This document shows positions 9,103 through 17,374 of a stretch of 64,000 nt of DNA, in pieces (within the stretch, counting starts at the first letter, position 1; every line of letters starts with the position of its first letter). Source of the stretch: Ignavibacteria bacterium (lineage in GTDB: Bacteria > Bacteroidota > Ignavibacteria > Tepidaquicellales > Tepidaquicellaceae); the NCBI GenBank assembly GCA_041649015.1, contig JBAZNU010000002.1:434001-498000 (forward strand), read 5' to 3'. The notes below the pieces were generated by a model. The model did not search any database. It was given only the letters and a program-made list of their open reading frames with translations, and was not told the DNA's origin. The position numbers and the translations under genes were made by a program.

Positions 9103-10410
9103 TTATTTATTTATCATTCTTTGTACTTTTACCTGAAGAAGCCTGTTTCCTGATTTCTTCATAATCGTAAAAACAAACTCTTTGTAATCCACTCTTTCAT
9201 AAATTTCAGGAACATGACCGGTTACCTTTTGAAGAAAACCGCTGAGCGTATGATAATCATCGTTGTCAATAGGAATATCTGATTTGAACTTCTGATTAAA
9301 TTCTTCAATACTGATTATCGGATTGACAAGAAATATCCCAAGTTTATCTTTTTGTACATTACGCGTATCAATATCATATTCGTCCTCTATCTCTCCGACA
9401 ATCTCTTCGATGATATCCTCAAGAGTAATCAGACCTTCAACGTTTCCATGCTCATTAACCACGATTCCCAGATGAATTCTTTTCTTCTGAAAATCTTTAA
9501 GAATCTCCCCTATCTGCTTTGTTTCCGGGACAAAATATACCGGACGTAAAATATCTGTCAGAACAATCAGATCTCTGAATTCCGCGGCACTGATAAGGTC
9601 TTTTGAATATATAATCCCTATAATATTATCTATTGAGTCCTTGAATACAGGTACTCTTGAATATCCTTCGTCAATTACCTTTTGAATTATTGCATCCCTG
9701 GTGTCGTCGATATTTATTGCAACGATATTATTTCTTGAAACCATAATATCACGAGCCAGCTTATCGTTGAAATCAAATATCTTTTCGATCAACTGATGCT
9801 CCGTTGAATCAATTACACCTGTTTTCCTGCCCTCAGAAATAAGATACCTAATTTCCCTTTCCGAATGATGAATATCCTCTTTTGTTATTGGTTTCAAACC
9901 TATTAACCTGATAAATCCGTTTGCAGAGATATTAAGTACAATTATCATGGGTTTAAAGATTGTGTAGATAATCTTCAAAGGGAATGATAACCACATTGAT
10001 ATCTGAAGCGGATATTGAATTGCAATCATTTTAGGTGCAAGCTCTCCGAAAGCAACTGTTATGAAAGTAATAAGTAAAATACCTACAATTGAAGATACTG
10101 AACCCGGTATAACGTTTCCCAGACCAATCAGACTGAATAAACTTCCGAATAATCTACCAAAAGAATCTTCACCAATCCATCCGAGTAACACATTAACAAG
10201 AGTAATTCCGACTTGTGCAGCAGAAATGTATTTATCTAAATTGTCCTTTACATTTCTAAGATATCTTTTACGAAGAGAATCCTTTTCATTGGAGTCTGTT
10301 TCTATCTCCGATTTTCTTACTTTAATAATCGCATATTCCAGTGCAACAAACAGTCCGTTTATCATCACAAGTACTGCAACCAAGAATATGTCGAACAATA
10401 TTGATTTCAA
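9103..10410 (-). CDS. CNNM/CorC-type membrane protein with CBS domains (hemolysin C family)
   Basis: A 435-residue protein. The N-terminal CNNM (DUF21) domain has about four membrane segments up to residue 190. A CBS pair follows (about 205-330, with DIMVSRNNIVAI and DEGYSRVPVFKDS), then the acidic GLITLEDIIEEIVGEIEDEYD motif and a C-terminal CorC/HlyC transporter-associated domain. Relatives act in magnesium or cobalt efflux; the old hemolysin name is misleading. Translation appears to begin at a TTG, 14 bp after nuoI, with an AGGA about 12 bases upstream. It lies in the operon nuoI - this gene - mlaE. Confidence 0.85.
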   Translation of the reverse strand: MKSILFDIFLVAVLVMINGLFVALEYAIIKVRKSEIETDSNEKDSLRKRYLRNVKDNLDKYISAAQVGITLVNVLLGWIGEDSFGRLFGSLFSLIGLGNVIPGSVSSIVGILLITFITVAFGELAPKMIAIQYPLQISMWLSFPLKIIYTIFKPMIIVLNISANGFIRLIGLKPITKEDIHHSEREIRYLISEGRKTGVIDSTEHQLIEKIFDFNDKLARDIMVSRNNIVAINIDDTRDAIIQKVIDEGYSRVPVFKDSIDNIIGIIYSKDLISAAEFRDLIVLTDILRPVYFVPETKQIGEILKDFQKKRIHLGIVVNEHGNVEGLITLEDIIEEIVGEIEDEYDIDTRNVQKDKLGIFLVNPIISIEEFNQKFKSDIPIDNDDYHTLSGFLQKVTGHVPEIYERVDYKEFVFTIMKKSGNRLLQVKVQRMINK

Positions 10411-10424
10411 ACTTATTAGATGTC

Positions 10425-10916
10425 CTATCTGTTTTCCTTCAGGAATTTCAGGCGTTTTTCAAGTTTTTCTCTCGGAATTAATAGTTTACCTTTACCGAAA
10501 ATTGCCTCCTCCTGTGATTTGAAAACTAACTCATATTCATCGCTCATAATAATTGCTTCCTCCGGACAAACCTCCTCACAGAATCCGCAAAATATACAAC
10601 GTACCATGTTTATTTCGAATTTTTCCGGATATCTTTCTTTATCAAGGTCAGTCTCATTTGCCTGTACTTCTATTGCGAGAGCCGGGCATACTCTTGAACA
10701 CAATCCGCAAGCAACGCATCTTTCAACTCCATTTTTTTCGAGTACTAAAACCGGTCTTCCCCTGAAACTCGAAGGCGTACTCCATTTTTGTTCAGGATAT
10801 TGTCTTGTGAATTTAGGCTTGAACATCTGCTTGAATGTCAAAGCCATTCCCTTCGCTATCTGCGGCAAATAAGTTTTATCAAAAAATGTTAAATCTTTAT
10901 TCTTTATATATTTCAT
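10425..10916 (-). CDS. nuoI: NADH-quinone oxidoreductase subunit I (two 4Fe-4S clusters)
   Basis: A 163-residue ferredoxin-like subunit with two complete cluster motifs, [12 protein letters not shown] and [12 protein letters not shown], about 35 residues apart. The N-terminal amphipathic part ([20 protein letters not shown]) is the one NuoI uses to dock on the complex I membrane arm. In complex I it carries electrons through clusters N6a and N6b. No other nuo gene is in the window; it is first in an operon with a CNNM/CBS protein and mlaE. A stand-alone ferredoxin is an alternative, but the N-terminal region and length favour NuoI. Confidence 0.85.
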   Translation of the reverse strand: MKYIKNKDLTFFDKTYLPQIAKGMALTFKQMFKPKFTRQYPEQKWSTPSSFRGRPVLVLEKNGVERCVACGLCSRVCPALAIEVQANETDLDKERYPEKFEINMVRCIFCGFCEEVCPEEAIIMSDEYELVFKSQEEAIFGKGKLLIPREKLEKRLKFLKENR

Positions 10917-10978
10917 GTATTATATCAAATTTTAATCATAGTTTGATTAAGAACACCGGTTGTTAAGACATTTCAAAT

Positions 10979-11719
10979 TTATTTTATCAAAAGCATTTTC
11001 TTCACTGAAGAAAACGATTCTGATTTCAACGAATAATAATATACTCCAGAGGTAAGATTATATTTTGAAGCATTAAAATCGAAAGTATATTTACCTGCTG
11101 CTATTGTTTCATTGTTTATCAGGTTTGCTACTTCATTACCCAAAATGTCGAATACTTTGAGTGATACATTCTCCCTTTTCCCAAGAGAAAAATTAATCTT
11201 AGTTGTCGGATTAAACGGATTAGGATAATTCTGTTCCAATTTGTATCCATCGACAACACTTGAGATTTGTCTTATCCCAACAGGACCTAAGTGAACCTTA
11301 AAAGTATCAGTTAAAAAATTACTTGGATTATTATTCACCCATGCTTTGATAATAACTGTACCCATGCCTACTGTGATACCGTTGAAATAGATATCTAAAG
11401 TGTCTTGCTGCCCGGGTAATATGGTCAAAGGGCTTGAACTTGGAGGAACGGAATCAAGGAAAGGAGCATAACAGAACCCCCTAAGGCACATACTGGTTGT
11501 CCAGTCCGGTGCAGGAAGGTCGTTAAGAATTCTGAAAAAGGAAAAATCAAGGTTAATACTTCCTGTATTCTTGAAAACTGCTTTCGTTTTAGTAGCGACC
11601 ATAAACGATGTATCGCCGTATACAATTGCAGGAGTAAACCTTTGGAAAGTAAATGTCTGAGATTTGGTGAAACTTGTTATTACAAATAATAACAACAAAA
11701 GGTGTAATAATTTTTTCAT
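10979..11719 (-). CDS. Small type IX-secreted protein
   Basis: A 246-residue protein with a signal peptide (MKKLLHLLLLLFVITSFTKS, cleavage probably before Q21). A middle beta-sandwich-like region of about 120 residues follows, and residues 160-246 form a T9SS type A sorting domain: NYPNPFNPTTKINFSL, VFDILGNEVANL, SGVYYYSLKS, VKKMLLIK. The middle segment (TKAVFKNTGSINLDFSF, LPGQQDTLDIYF) resembles immunoglobulin-like surface modules; no enzyme motif is seen. It follows the TPR gene by 7 bp, so the two are probably co-transcribed. Confidence 0.85.
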   Translation of the reverse strand: MKKLLHLLLLLFVITSFTKSQTFTFQRFTPAIVYGDTSFMVATKTKAVFKNTGSINLDFSFFRILNDLPAPDWTTSMCLRGFCYAPFLDSVPPSSSPLTILPGQQDTLDIYFNGITVGMGTVIIKAWVNNNPSNFLTDTFKVHLGPVGIRQISSVVDGYKLEQNYPNPFNPTTKINFSLGKRENVSLKVFDILGNEVANLINNETIAAGKYTFDFNASKYNLTSGVYYYSLKSESFSSVKKMLLIK

Positions 11720-11726
11720 TTTATAT

Positions 11727-12212
11727 TTAATTAGTTCGAGATAATAATCTGTAATAATTTTTTTCTGCTACTTTATAACCGGGATTAATAGAAAATGCTT
11801 TCTTGTATTTTGATATTGATTCAAACCATAATCCAAGCTTTTCATAAACGACACCAAGATTGTAATGAGCAAATTCCCTGTTTTCGTATTTCTCTGCTTT
11901 TATAGCGAGCTCCAGCCATGCAATAGCTTCTTCATACCTCCCGAGTCTTATCAGGTATGCGCCAATATCATTATAGGGATTACCGAAATCAGGATCTAAT
12001 TCAATAGCATTCTTGCATTCCTCAATTGCATTTTCAAGGTCTCCCTGTGAACTTAAAGCCCAACCTAAAAAAGTATATGCTTCAGCTGTAGGATAATAAT
12101 CAAGAGATTTCTTGTAATGCTCAATAGCTTGCTCGGTATCACCTGACATCTGAAGCTTATAAGCTTTTTCAAAAAAGTCCTTAGATATTTCAATTAAATA
12201 TTTTGCATCCAT
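11727..12212 (-). CDS. Tetratricopeptide repeat protein
   Basis: A 161-residue cytoplasmic protein without a signal peptide, built of about four TPR units (for example AIEHYKKSLDYYPTAEAYTFLGWALSSQGDLENAIEECKNAI split across residues 25-66). TPRs form helical scaffolds for protein-protein contacts; the partner is unknown. It is upstream of and close to a type IX cargo gene, which could be functional or mere co-transcription. Confidence 0.85.
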   Translation of the reverse strand: MDAKYLIEISKDFFEKAYKLQMSGDTEQAIEHYKKSLDYYPTAEAYTFLGWALSSQGDLENAIEECKNAIELDPDFGNPYNDIGAYLIRLGRYEEAIAWLELAIKAEKYENREFAHYNLGVVYEKLGLWFESISKYKKAFSINPGYKVAEKNYYRLLSRTN

Positions 12213-12340
12213 TTAATCAGTATTTATTAATATATCCAACTCAACAAATATACCAAAAGTTTCGTTCTTTAAAAATTCAATAACCTCTATTTTTGGCTTA
12301 AAAGTGCTTTTTTGAAAGCAGATACAAATTTAGATAAATA

Positions 12341-12369
12341 AAAAAGGGTTGCCGTTTCCAGCAACCCTT
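12341..12369 (-). terminator. Terminator of the cold-shock gene
   Basis: Arms AAGGGTTGC (12344-12352) and GCAACCCTT (12361-12369). On the minus strand the hairpin is followed by a T-rich run. It sits about 50 bp after the csp stop codon. Confidence 0.85.
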
Positions 12370-12415
12370 CCATACAAATTGTAACAATTACTATATGTTC
12401 TAAATTAGTTTAGTT

Positions 12416-12616
12416 TTAAAGTTTTGTAACATTTGCTGCTTGAGGTCCCTTTGGTCCGTCTTCAATTTCGAATTCGACTGTGTCGCCTTCGTTAAGAGTT
12501 TTATAGCCTTCGCCTAAAATTGCATTAAAATGTACGAATACATCTTTTTTACCGGCTACGGTGATAAATCCAAAACCTTTTGAGGAGTTGAACCATTTTA
12601 CAGTACCTTTTTCCAT
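12416..12616 (-). CDS. Cold-shock domain protein
   Basis: A 66-residue CspA-family OB-fold protein that binds single-stranded RNA and DNA. RNP1 (KGFGFI) and RNP2 (VFVHF) are both present, and the length is typical. The start is the ATG at 12616: the sequence before it, AAAGGAAACACA, supplies a good ribosome-binding site 9 bases upstream. A TTG further up in the same frame would place that site inside the coding region, so it is rejected. The gene is monocistronic with its own terminator, and its leader contains a perfect palindrome. Confidence 0.95.
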   Translation of the reverse strand: MEKGTVKWFNSSKGFGFITVAGKKDVFVHFNAILGEGYKTLNEGDTVEFEIEDGPKGPQAANVTKL

Positions 12617-12978
12617 TGTGTTTCCTTTCAAGAAATTATTAATTTTTTACTTCCGGATAATCCGGAATTTACATTTTCATATAAATACTATGTGTGATTG
12701 TGTTTATTTCCATCTATCTGAGGGGTATCTATTAAAGAGTAGACCTGCAGAACTAAGAAGATTTCTTCGTAGCGGTTAAACAAACTTATTACAAATAACT
12801 ATTTATACTTGGCACAATATGTGTTTAATAAAGATAAATAGCAAGCTAAAAATAATTAAAAATAATTACCGGTTTTCCAATTAATTCTAATTATCCTCTT
12901 TACAATAATTCCCTCATTTTTATCGAAAATAAAAATATATGAATTAACTTTCAAAAATAAAATATATATATTTCTTAA
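12617..12978. other. Divergent intergenic region between csp and PNP genes
   Basis: About 360 bp without a convincing gene. It holds the csp leader, with the palindrome TTCCGGATAATCCGGAA at 12651-12667, and presumably promoters for both flanking genes. The 72-codon frame on the plus strand here has no ribosome-binding site or family features. The right half is very AT-rich and runs straight into the PNP start codon. Confidence 0.6.
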
Positions 12979-13677
12979 ATGTCAAAAATTGCTGTAATAT
13001 TAGGTTCAGGTCTTGCGAAGTTTAAAAACGAAATTTCGTCGGCGAATGTAGTGTATTCCGAACTCGGCGGGATTCATGAAAAGCAGGTTATTGAGGGAAA
13101 GATTGGAGACAAAAATATTGTTTTATTTACAGGCAGAAATCATTTTTATGAGACACATTCAAGAGAAAAAGTTTTCAGAAATATTTTGATTGCTAAAGAC
13201 ATGAATGTTGATTTCATGGTAGTAACTAATGCTGCCGGCGGGTTAAATCCTAATTTTAAAGTATCTGACCTTATGCTGATTAAGTCATATATTAACTTTT
13301 TTAATATCCCGCTTGTTGATAAGCAAAACCTGTATTTCGATAACGAACTGTTTAACTGGGCAAAAGAAAAAGCCGAATCGAATAAAATCCGCATTCATGA
13401 GGGTAATTACTATGCGTCATTCGGTCCTGTTTATGAAACGCAGTCTGAAATAAATTTCATAAGAAACGCAGGTGCTGATTGTGTTGGTATGTCAACAATT
13501 CCTGATATTATAAAAGCAAATGAACTCGGGATTAAGACACTTGGAATTTCCTGCATAACGAACAAGTTGTATTTCGGGGTTAATAATACAATAACCCACG
13601 ATGAAGTAGTTTCAGCCGGTAATAAAGCATACAAGGTTTTTTCAAATTTCTTAAAAGTTATTATTAATGATTATTGA
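12979..13677 (+). CDS. Purine nucleoside phosphorylase (PNP/MTAP family)
   Basis: Splits purine nucleosides with phosphate to free base and ribose 1-phosphate, for salvage. The 232 residues include the family motifs: GSGLAKF near residue 8, the phosphate-site GRNHFYE near 54, VVTNAAGGLNP near 84, GPVYETQSE and the purine-site VGMSTIPDI with ISCITN after it. It is somewhat shorter than typical trimeric PNPs (about 270 residues), missing part of the N-terminal segment. It overlaps tatD by 11 bp, so the two are translated from one message. Confidence 0.88.
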   Translation: MSKIAVILGSGLAKFKNEISSANVVYSELGGIHEKQVIEGKIGDKNIVLFTGRNHFYETHSREKVFRNILIAKDMNVDFMVVTNAAGGLNPNFKVSDLMLIKSYINFFNIPLVDKQNLYFDNELFNWAKEKAESNKIRIHEGNYYASFGPVYETQSEINFIRNAGADCVGMSTIPDIIKANELGIKTLGISCITNKLYFGVNNTITHDEVVSAGNKAYKVFSNFLKVIINDY

Positions 13678-14437
13678 TACTCATGCCCATTTGTATTATC
13701 CGGAATTATCTGACAATATAAATGAAATAATTGATAAAGCACTTAGAGCCGGTGTCGAGAAGATTATTGTTCCCGCAATTGATTTAGAAACCACGGATAA
13801 AATACTGAACCTTTCGGCAACTCATGAAATTATCTATGCCGTAATCGGATTCCATCCCTGCGATATACAAAAATTAAATGAAAAAGATTTTCAGTCTCTC
13901 GAAAATTATCTGACTGAGAAAAAAGTTGTTGGAATTGGTGAAACCGGACTTGATTATTACTGGGACAAAACATATAAGGATAAGCAGAAAGATTTCTTTA
14001 AACGTCATCTTGAGTTGTCTGAAAAATACGATCTACCGATTGTAATCCACACCCGTGATTCCATAAAAGATGCAATAAAGATTATAGAAGAATCGAAACA
14101 CGAATGCAGCGGTCAGTTCCATTGCTTCCCTGGGGATAAAGAAGACCTTAAGAATATTTTAAACTTCAAAACCTATTTCTTATCTTTCTGCGGAAACATA
14201 ACCTACAAGAATTTTAATTCACTCGATGCCGTACATGATGCACCGCTTGATATACTTCTTGCGGAAACTGATTCTCCTTTTCTTACTCCTGTTCCTCACC
14301 GAGGTAAGAAAAATCAACCTGCTTTTATTTTAAATACTATCAAAAAGATTGCTGAAATAAGAAATATTGATTTAAATATTCTCGAGGACAATCTTGAAGC
14401 AAATACACGCAGATTGTTCAAAAAAGCATTTCAATAA
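13667..14437 (+). CDS. tatD: TatD-family metal-dependent hydrolase/DNase
   Basis: A 256-residue TIM-barrel hydrolase of the TatD family (3'-5' exonuclease or deoxyribonuclease activity on damaged DNA in studied members). Metal-ligand motifs are DTHAHLYYPEL at the N-terminus, VGIGETGLDYYW near residue 85, VIHTRDS near 126, FHCFPGD near 147 and ETDSPFLTP near 205. It overlaps the PNP gene at its start and ends in a 7-bp overlap with the convergent ygiD. Confidence 0.93.
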   Translation: MIIDTHAHLYYPELSDNINEIIDKALRAGVEKIIVPAIDLETTDKILNLSATHEIIYAVIGFHPCDIQKLNEKDFQSLENYLTEKKVVGIGETGLDYYWDKTYKDKQKDFFKRHLELSEKYDLPIVIHTRDSIKDAIKIIEESKHECSGQFHCFPGDKEDLKNILNFKTYFLSFCGNITYKNFNSLDAVHDAPLDILLAETDSPFLTPVPHRGKKNQPAFILNTIKKIAEIRNIDLNILEDNLEANTRRLFKKAFQ

Positions 14438-15248
14438 AATATTACACTCCGCATACTTATCGACCCCATATCAATCTTATCATTGAAGAATTCATATTTG
14501 TCAGACTTTTCTCTCAGTCCCAATGTATAAAATAACGGTAAGAAGTGGTCATTAGTCGGATGTGCTGAATATCCAATCTCTCCAAGTTTTTCGTATTCAG
14601 TTAAAGTCGAAGGTGTATCATTCTCAATACTTTTCTTTACTATTTCGTCAAACTCCAGAGCCCAGTCGTAAGGCTGCTGTTCGCCTCTCAATTTAACCTT
14701 TCTTAAATTGTGAACCACATTCCCGCTTCCAATCACAATTACTCCCCTATTTCTGAGAAATGAAAGTTCTTTCGCAAGATTAAAATGATAATCAGCAGAT
14801 TTTGTAATATCAACACTCATTTGATATACCGGGATATTAGCATTGGGATACATGTTCATTAAAACTGACCATGCTCCGTGATCGAGACCGTAATCTGAAT
14901 CCTTCAATATTTTAGCCATGTCACTTTAGAAATTGTTTCCTCGGCATAATTTCTCGCTCCCGAAACTGGATAATTCACCTTAAATAGTTCGTCAGGAAAA
15001 CCATAAAAATCATGTATGGTTTGCGGTTTATCAGTAACAGAAACAAAAGTGCCCTTAGTCAACCAATGGGCAGAAATGCATAGTACTGCTGACGGACGAA
15101 CTAATCTGCTTCCTAATTCACACCAAGTTATCCTGTATTCATTGTCGGTGATAGCATTCATTGGATTACCATGTCCCACAAAAACAACGGGCATTCTTTC
15201 TGATAATTTAGAATTCCTTAATTCCTCATGTAGTTCTTTTGTATTCAT
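14431..15248 (-). pseudogene. ygiD: 4,5-DOPA-extradiol-dioxygenase-like gene (ygiD/LigB family), split by a -1 frameshift
   Basis: Two overlapping frames encode the halves of one protein. The first (15248 to 14904) carries the N-terminal metal-site part PVVFVGHGNPMNAI and CISAHWLTKGTFVSV; the second (to 14431) carries GLDHGAWSVL, VIGSGNVVHNL and the C-terminal HPTNDHFLPL. Joining them near 14910 gives the normal length, with the usual spacing between YPVSG and GLDHGAW, so a single base change in register explains the break. It may be a true pseudogene, a sequencing error or, less likely, recoding. The ATG at 15248 is preferred to an upstream TTG. Family enzymes open catechol rings and use a non-heme metal. 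Confidence 0.82.
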
Positions 15249-15316
15249 ATGTTTATATAAATTTAACAACTACATATTCATAAACATCTCATAAAATATG
15301 TGCTAAATAATAAATC

Positions 15317-15347
15317 TTGATTAACTTAACAAAAACATATATATTTG
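15317..15347 (+). promoter_or_regulatory. Candidate Bacteroidota-type promoter for the DUF4190 gene
   Basis: TATATTTG at 15340-15347 matches the Bacteroidota -7 consensus TAnnTTTG exactly, and a TTG lies 20 bases upstream (15317-15319). The spacing is plausible and the start codon is 31 bases downstream. It is based on pattern only. Confidence 0.4.
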
Positions 15348-15378
15348 TTGAACATTACTTAACTAAAATTATAGTATC

Positions 15379-15762
15379 ATGGACAATAACTTACACTTTC
15401 AGGACAGCGGTTCGACATTTACACCACCGCCTCCTCCGCCACCACCTCCACCACCGCAACCGACTATGGGCGGAAGTGGTAATTATTCAACGGGAAAAGC
15501 AAGCAGCAGTGCAATCTGGGCTCTTATACTTGGCATATTATCATGGGTAGCTTGTGGTATATTTGCAGCTATTCCTGCCTGGATAATTGGAAAAAAGGAA
15601 ATTGCGGCTATAAAAGCTGGTCAGTCTGATTCTGCCGGTAAGACCATGGCACAAATCGGTATGTGGCTTGGAATAATTCAGGTTATAGTAGCTATTATCG
15701 CTTTAATAGTAATATTAATCATATTGATGCTTGGTGGATTTGCAGCATTGATGGAAAGTTAA
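15379..15762 (+). CDS. DUF4190-type small membrane protein with proline-rich N-terminus
   Basis: A 127-residue protein. The cytoplasmic-looking head carries eleven consecutive prolines (residues 16-26), followed by a Gly/Ser linker. Two hydrophobic hairpins follow (about 46-70 and 95-123) separated by KKEIAAIKAGQSDSAGKTMAQIG. That layout and the linker motif match DUF4190, a family of unknown function in which small membrane anchors often follow proline-rich or zinc-ribbon heads. It is monocistronic and followed by a strong terminator. Confidence 0.7.
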   Translation: MDNNLHFQDSGSTFTPPPPPPPPPPPQPTMGGSGNYSTGKASSSAIWALILGILSWVACGIFAAIPAWIIGKKEIAAIKAGQSDSAGKTMAQIGMWLGIIQVIVAIIALIVILIILMLGGFAALMES

Positions 15763-15777
15763 ACTATTTTTAAATAT

Positions 15778-15808
15778 GGCTGTCAGTTAGAAAATTGACA
15801 GCCTTTTT
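15778..15808 (+). terminator. Terminator after the DUF4190 gene, abutting dut
   Basis: Arms GGCTGTCA (15778-15785) and TGACAGCC (15796-15803) followed by T5. The T-run ends only a few bases before the dut start codon at 15813. Confidence 0.8.
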
Positions 15809-15812
15809 ATTT

Positions 15813-16253
15813 ATGAAAATTAAAATATCAAAATTTAATCAAGCCATAGATTGTGAATTACCAAAATATGCCACAACAGACTCCGCAGGTATGGATCTCT
15901 CTTCTTCATCATTAGAGCCAATTATTATTAAACGCGGTAAGTACTGTCTCATTCCAACAAACCTTATAGTCGAAATTCCATCCGGTTACGAAGGACAGGT
16001 AAGACCTCGCAGCGGTCTTGCTCTCAAACATGGTATAACTGTTCTTAATTCTCCAGGTACAGTTGATGCAGATTACAGAGGCGAAGTAAAAGTTCTTCTT
16101 ATAAATCATGGAGATGATGATTTTGAAATAAATTTCGGAGATAGAATTGCTCAGTTAGTAATTGCAAAACATGAAAAAGCAATTCTGGAATTCGATAATA
16201 ATATTTCAAAGACCGATAGAGGTACAGGAGGTTATGGCAGCACAGGGAAATAA
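15813..16253 (+). CDS. dut: dUTP diphosphatase
   Basis: Hydrolyses dUTP to dUMP and pyrophosphate, keeping uracil out of DNA and supplying dTMP synthesis. The 146 residues contain the five trimeric dUTPase motifs in order: SAGMDL, RPRSGLALKHGI, NSPGTVDADYRGEV, GDRIAQLV and the C-terminal DRGTGGYGSTG arm. The ATG at 15813 is chosen because the protein then begins MKIKISKF; an upstream TTG lies inside the terminator stem. The 3' end overlaps rsmI by 20 bp. Confidence 0.96.
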   Translation: MKIKISKFNQAIDCELPKYATTDSAGMDLSSSSLEPIIIKRGKYCLIPTNLIVEIPSGYEGQVRPRSGLALKHGITVLNSPGTVDADYRGEVKVLLINHGDDDFEINFGDRIAQLVIAKHEKAILEFDNNISKTDRGTGGYGSTGK

Positions 16254-17073
16254 AAAGTCAAAGAGCAAAATATTTAACAAAACATTCAAAGAAATTCAAC
16301 TTTTCAATATTGATAAACTTTTAAATTCTGATATTAACAATAAATCCTCTGATTCTGTTAAAGGAAGACTGATACTCGTTACAACCCCCATCGGTGATTT
16401 TCATGATATAACTTATCGTGCCTTGTATTCAATCAAAGATTCAGAATATCTCTTGTGCGAAGATACAAAAGAGTCCTCAAAACTCTTAAGGGCATTCGGC
16501 ATTAAAAAGGATTTGAACCTTCTTAATGAACATAACGAATCTGTGGTTGTTCCCGAAATACTAAAATTACTTCTAAGCGGTGTAAATGTGACTTTAATTT
16601 CTGATTGCGGTACACCCGCATTTGCAGACCCGGGACTTAAACTCGTTAATGAATGTATTCAAAATGATATTAAGATTGACTTTGTACACGGAGCAAATTC
16701 GGTTATATCCGCAATTACAATTTCCGGCTTTGATATAAGCCGTTTCTATTTCTACGGATTCTTGTCACCAAAAAATGAAATAAGGATTAAAGAACTAAAG
16801 AACATTTCATCACTCCCCCATCCCGTTATTTTAATGGATACGCCCTACAGGATGTCTAATCTCATTAATGACCTCTTAGCTATCTTTCCCGACAGGAATA
16901 TATTTCTTGCATTAAACCTCTCAACAAAAGAAGAAAAGCATTTACGGGGAAAACCATGTGACATTAAATCACAACTTTCTGCATACTTTGGTGAAAGTAA
17001 ACCGAAAGCTGAGTTTATTGTCGTACTAGATAAACTTCCAAAACATATACCTGTAAAACAGAATCCCTCTTAA
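16234..17073 (+). CDS. rsmI: 16S rRNA (cytidine-1402-2'-O)-methyltransferase
   Basis: A SAM-dependent tetrapyrrole-methylase-fold enzyme of 279 residues that methylates C1402 in the ribosomal decoding centre. Family landmarks are LILVTTPIGDFHDIT (normally at the extreme N-terminus), LCEDTKESSKLL, NEHNE, LISDCGTPAFADPG and FYGFLSPK. Unusually, about 45 Lys/Asn/Ser-rich residues precede the core. No internal ATG would remove them, and AGGAG lies 3 bases before the ATG at 16234, inside dut. The GTPAFADPG motif differs slightly from the commoner GTPGISDPG. Confidence 0.9.
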   Translation: MAAQGNKKSKSKIFNKTFKEIQLFNIDKLLNSDINNKSSDSVKGRLILVTTPIGDFHDITYRALYSIKDSEYLLCEDTKESSKLLRAFGIKKDLNLLNEHNESVVVPEILKLLLSGVNVTLISDCGTPAFADPGLKLVNECIQNDIKIDFVHGANSVISAITISGFDISRFYFYGFLSPKNEIRIKELKNISSLPHPVILMDTPYRMSNLINDLLAIFPDRNIFLALNLSTKEEKHLRGKPCDIKSQLSAYFGESKPKAEFIVVLDKLPKHIPVKQNPS

Positions 17074-17374
17074 ATTCCTATTTTAATTTTTTCTTTACTT
17101 ATTACATAATATTTAACATACTTAATTATTATTTTATAATTACATAATCAGCTATTGTTCGTTAATAAATTGCTTTTAAAAAAATAATTTACGCTTAACT
17201 TATATAATAACATTTCATTATTTCAACATCGCATAAACATCCGATTAGCATCCCATATGCATACGTTACTTATTCTTAAAGAACCCAAAAAACAATACTT
17301 CAAATAGTACAATTCCTCGCCAAAATACTATCAAAATGAATTGAAAAAGGGGTTTATAATCGCTAATTTGTAGC
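17074..17374. other. AT-rich intergenic region before purM
   Basis: About 300 bp with no open frame of note and no hairpin terminator. It contains two copies of ATTACATAAT (17101-17110 and 17139-17148), a weak observation in such AT-rich DNA. It presumably holds the purM promoter. Confidence 0.5.

Noticed and set aside
14431..15269. Two separate genes for the LigB halves
   Set aside because: Neither half contains a complete metal site; together they make one standard-length protein.
17101..17148. Direct repeat ATTACATAAT as a regulator site before purM
   Set aside because: Such a 10-mer is likely by chance in DNA this AT-rich, and the spacing of 38 bp is not informative.
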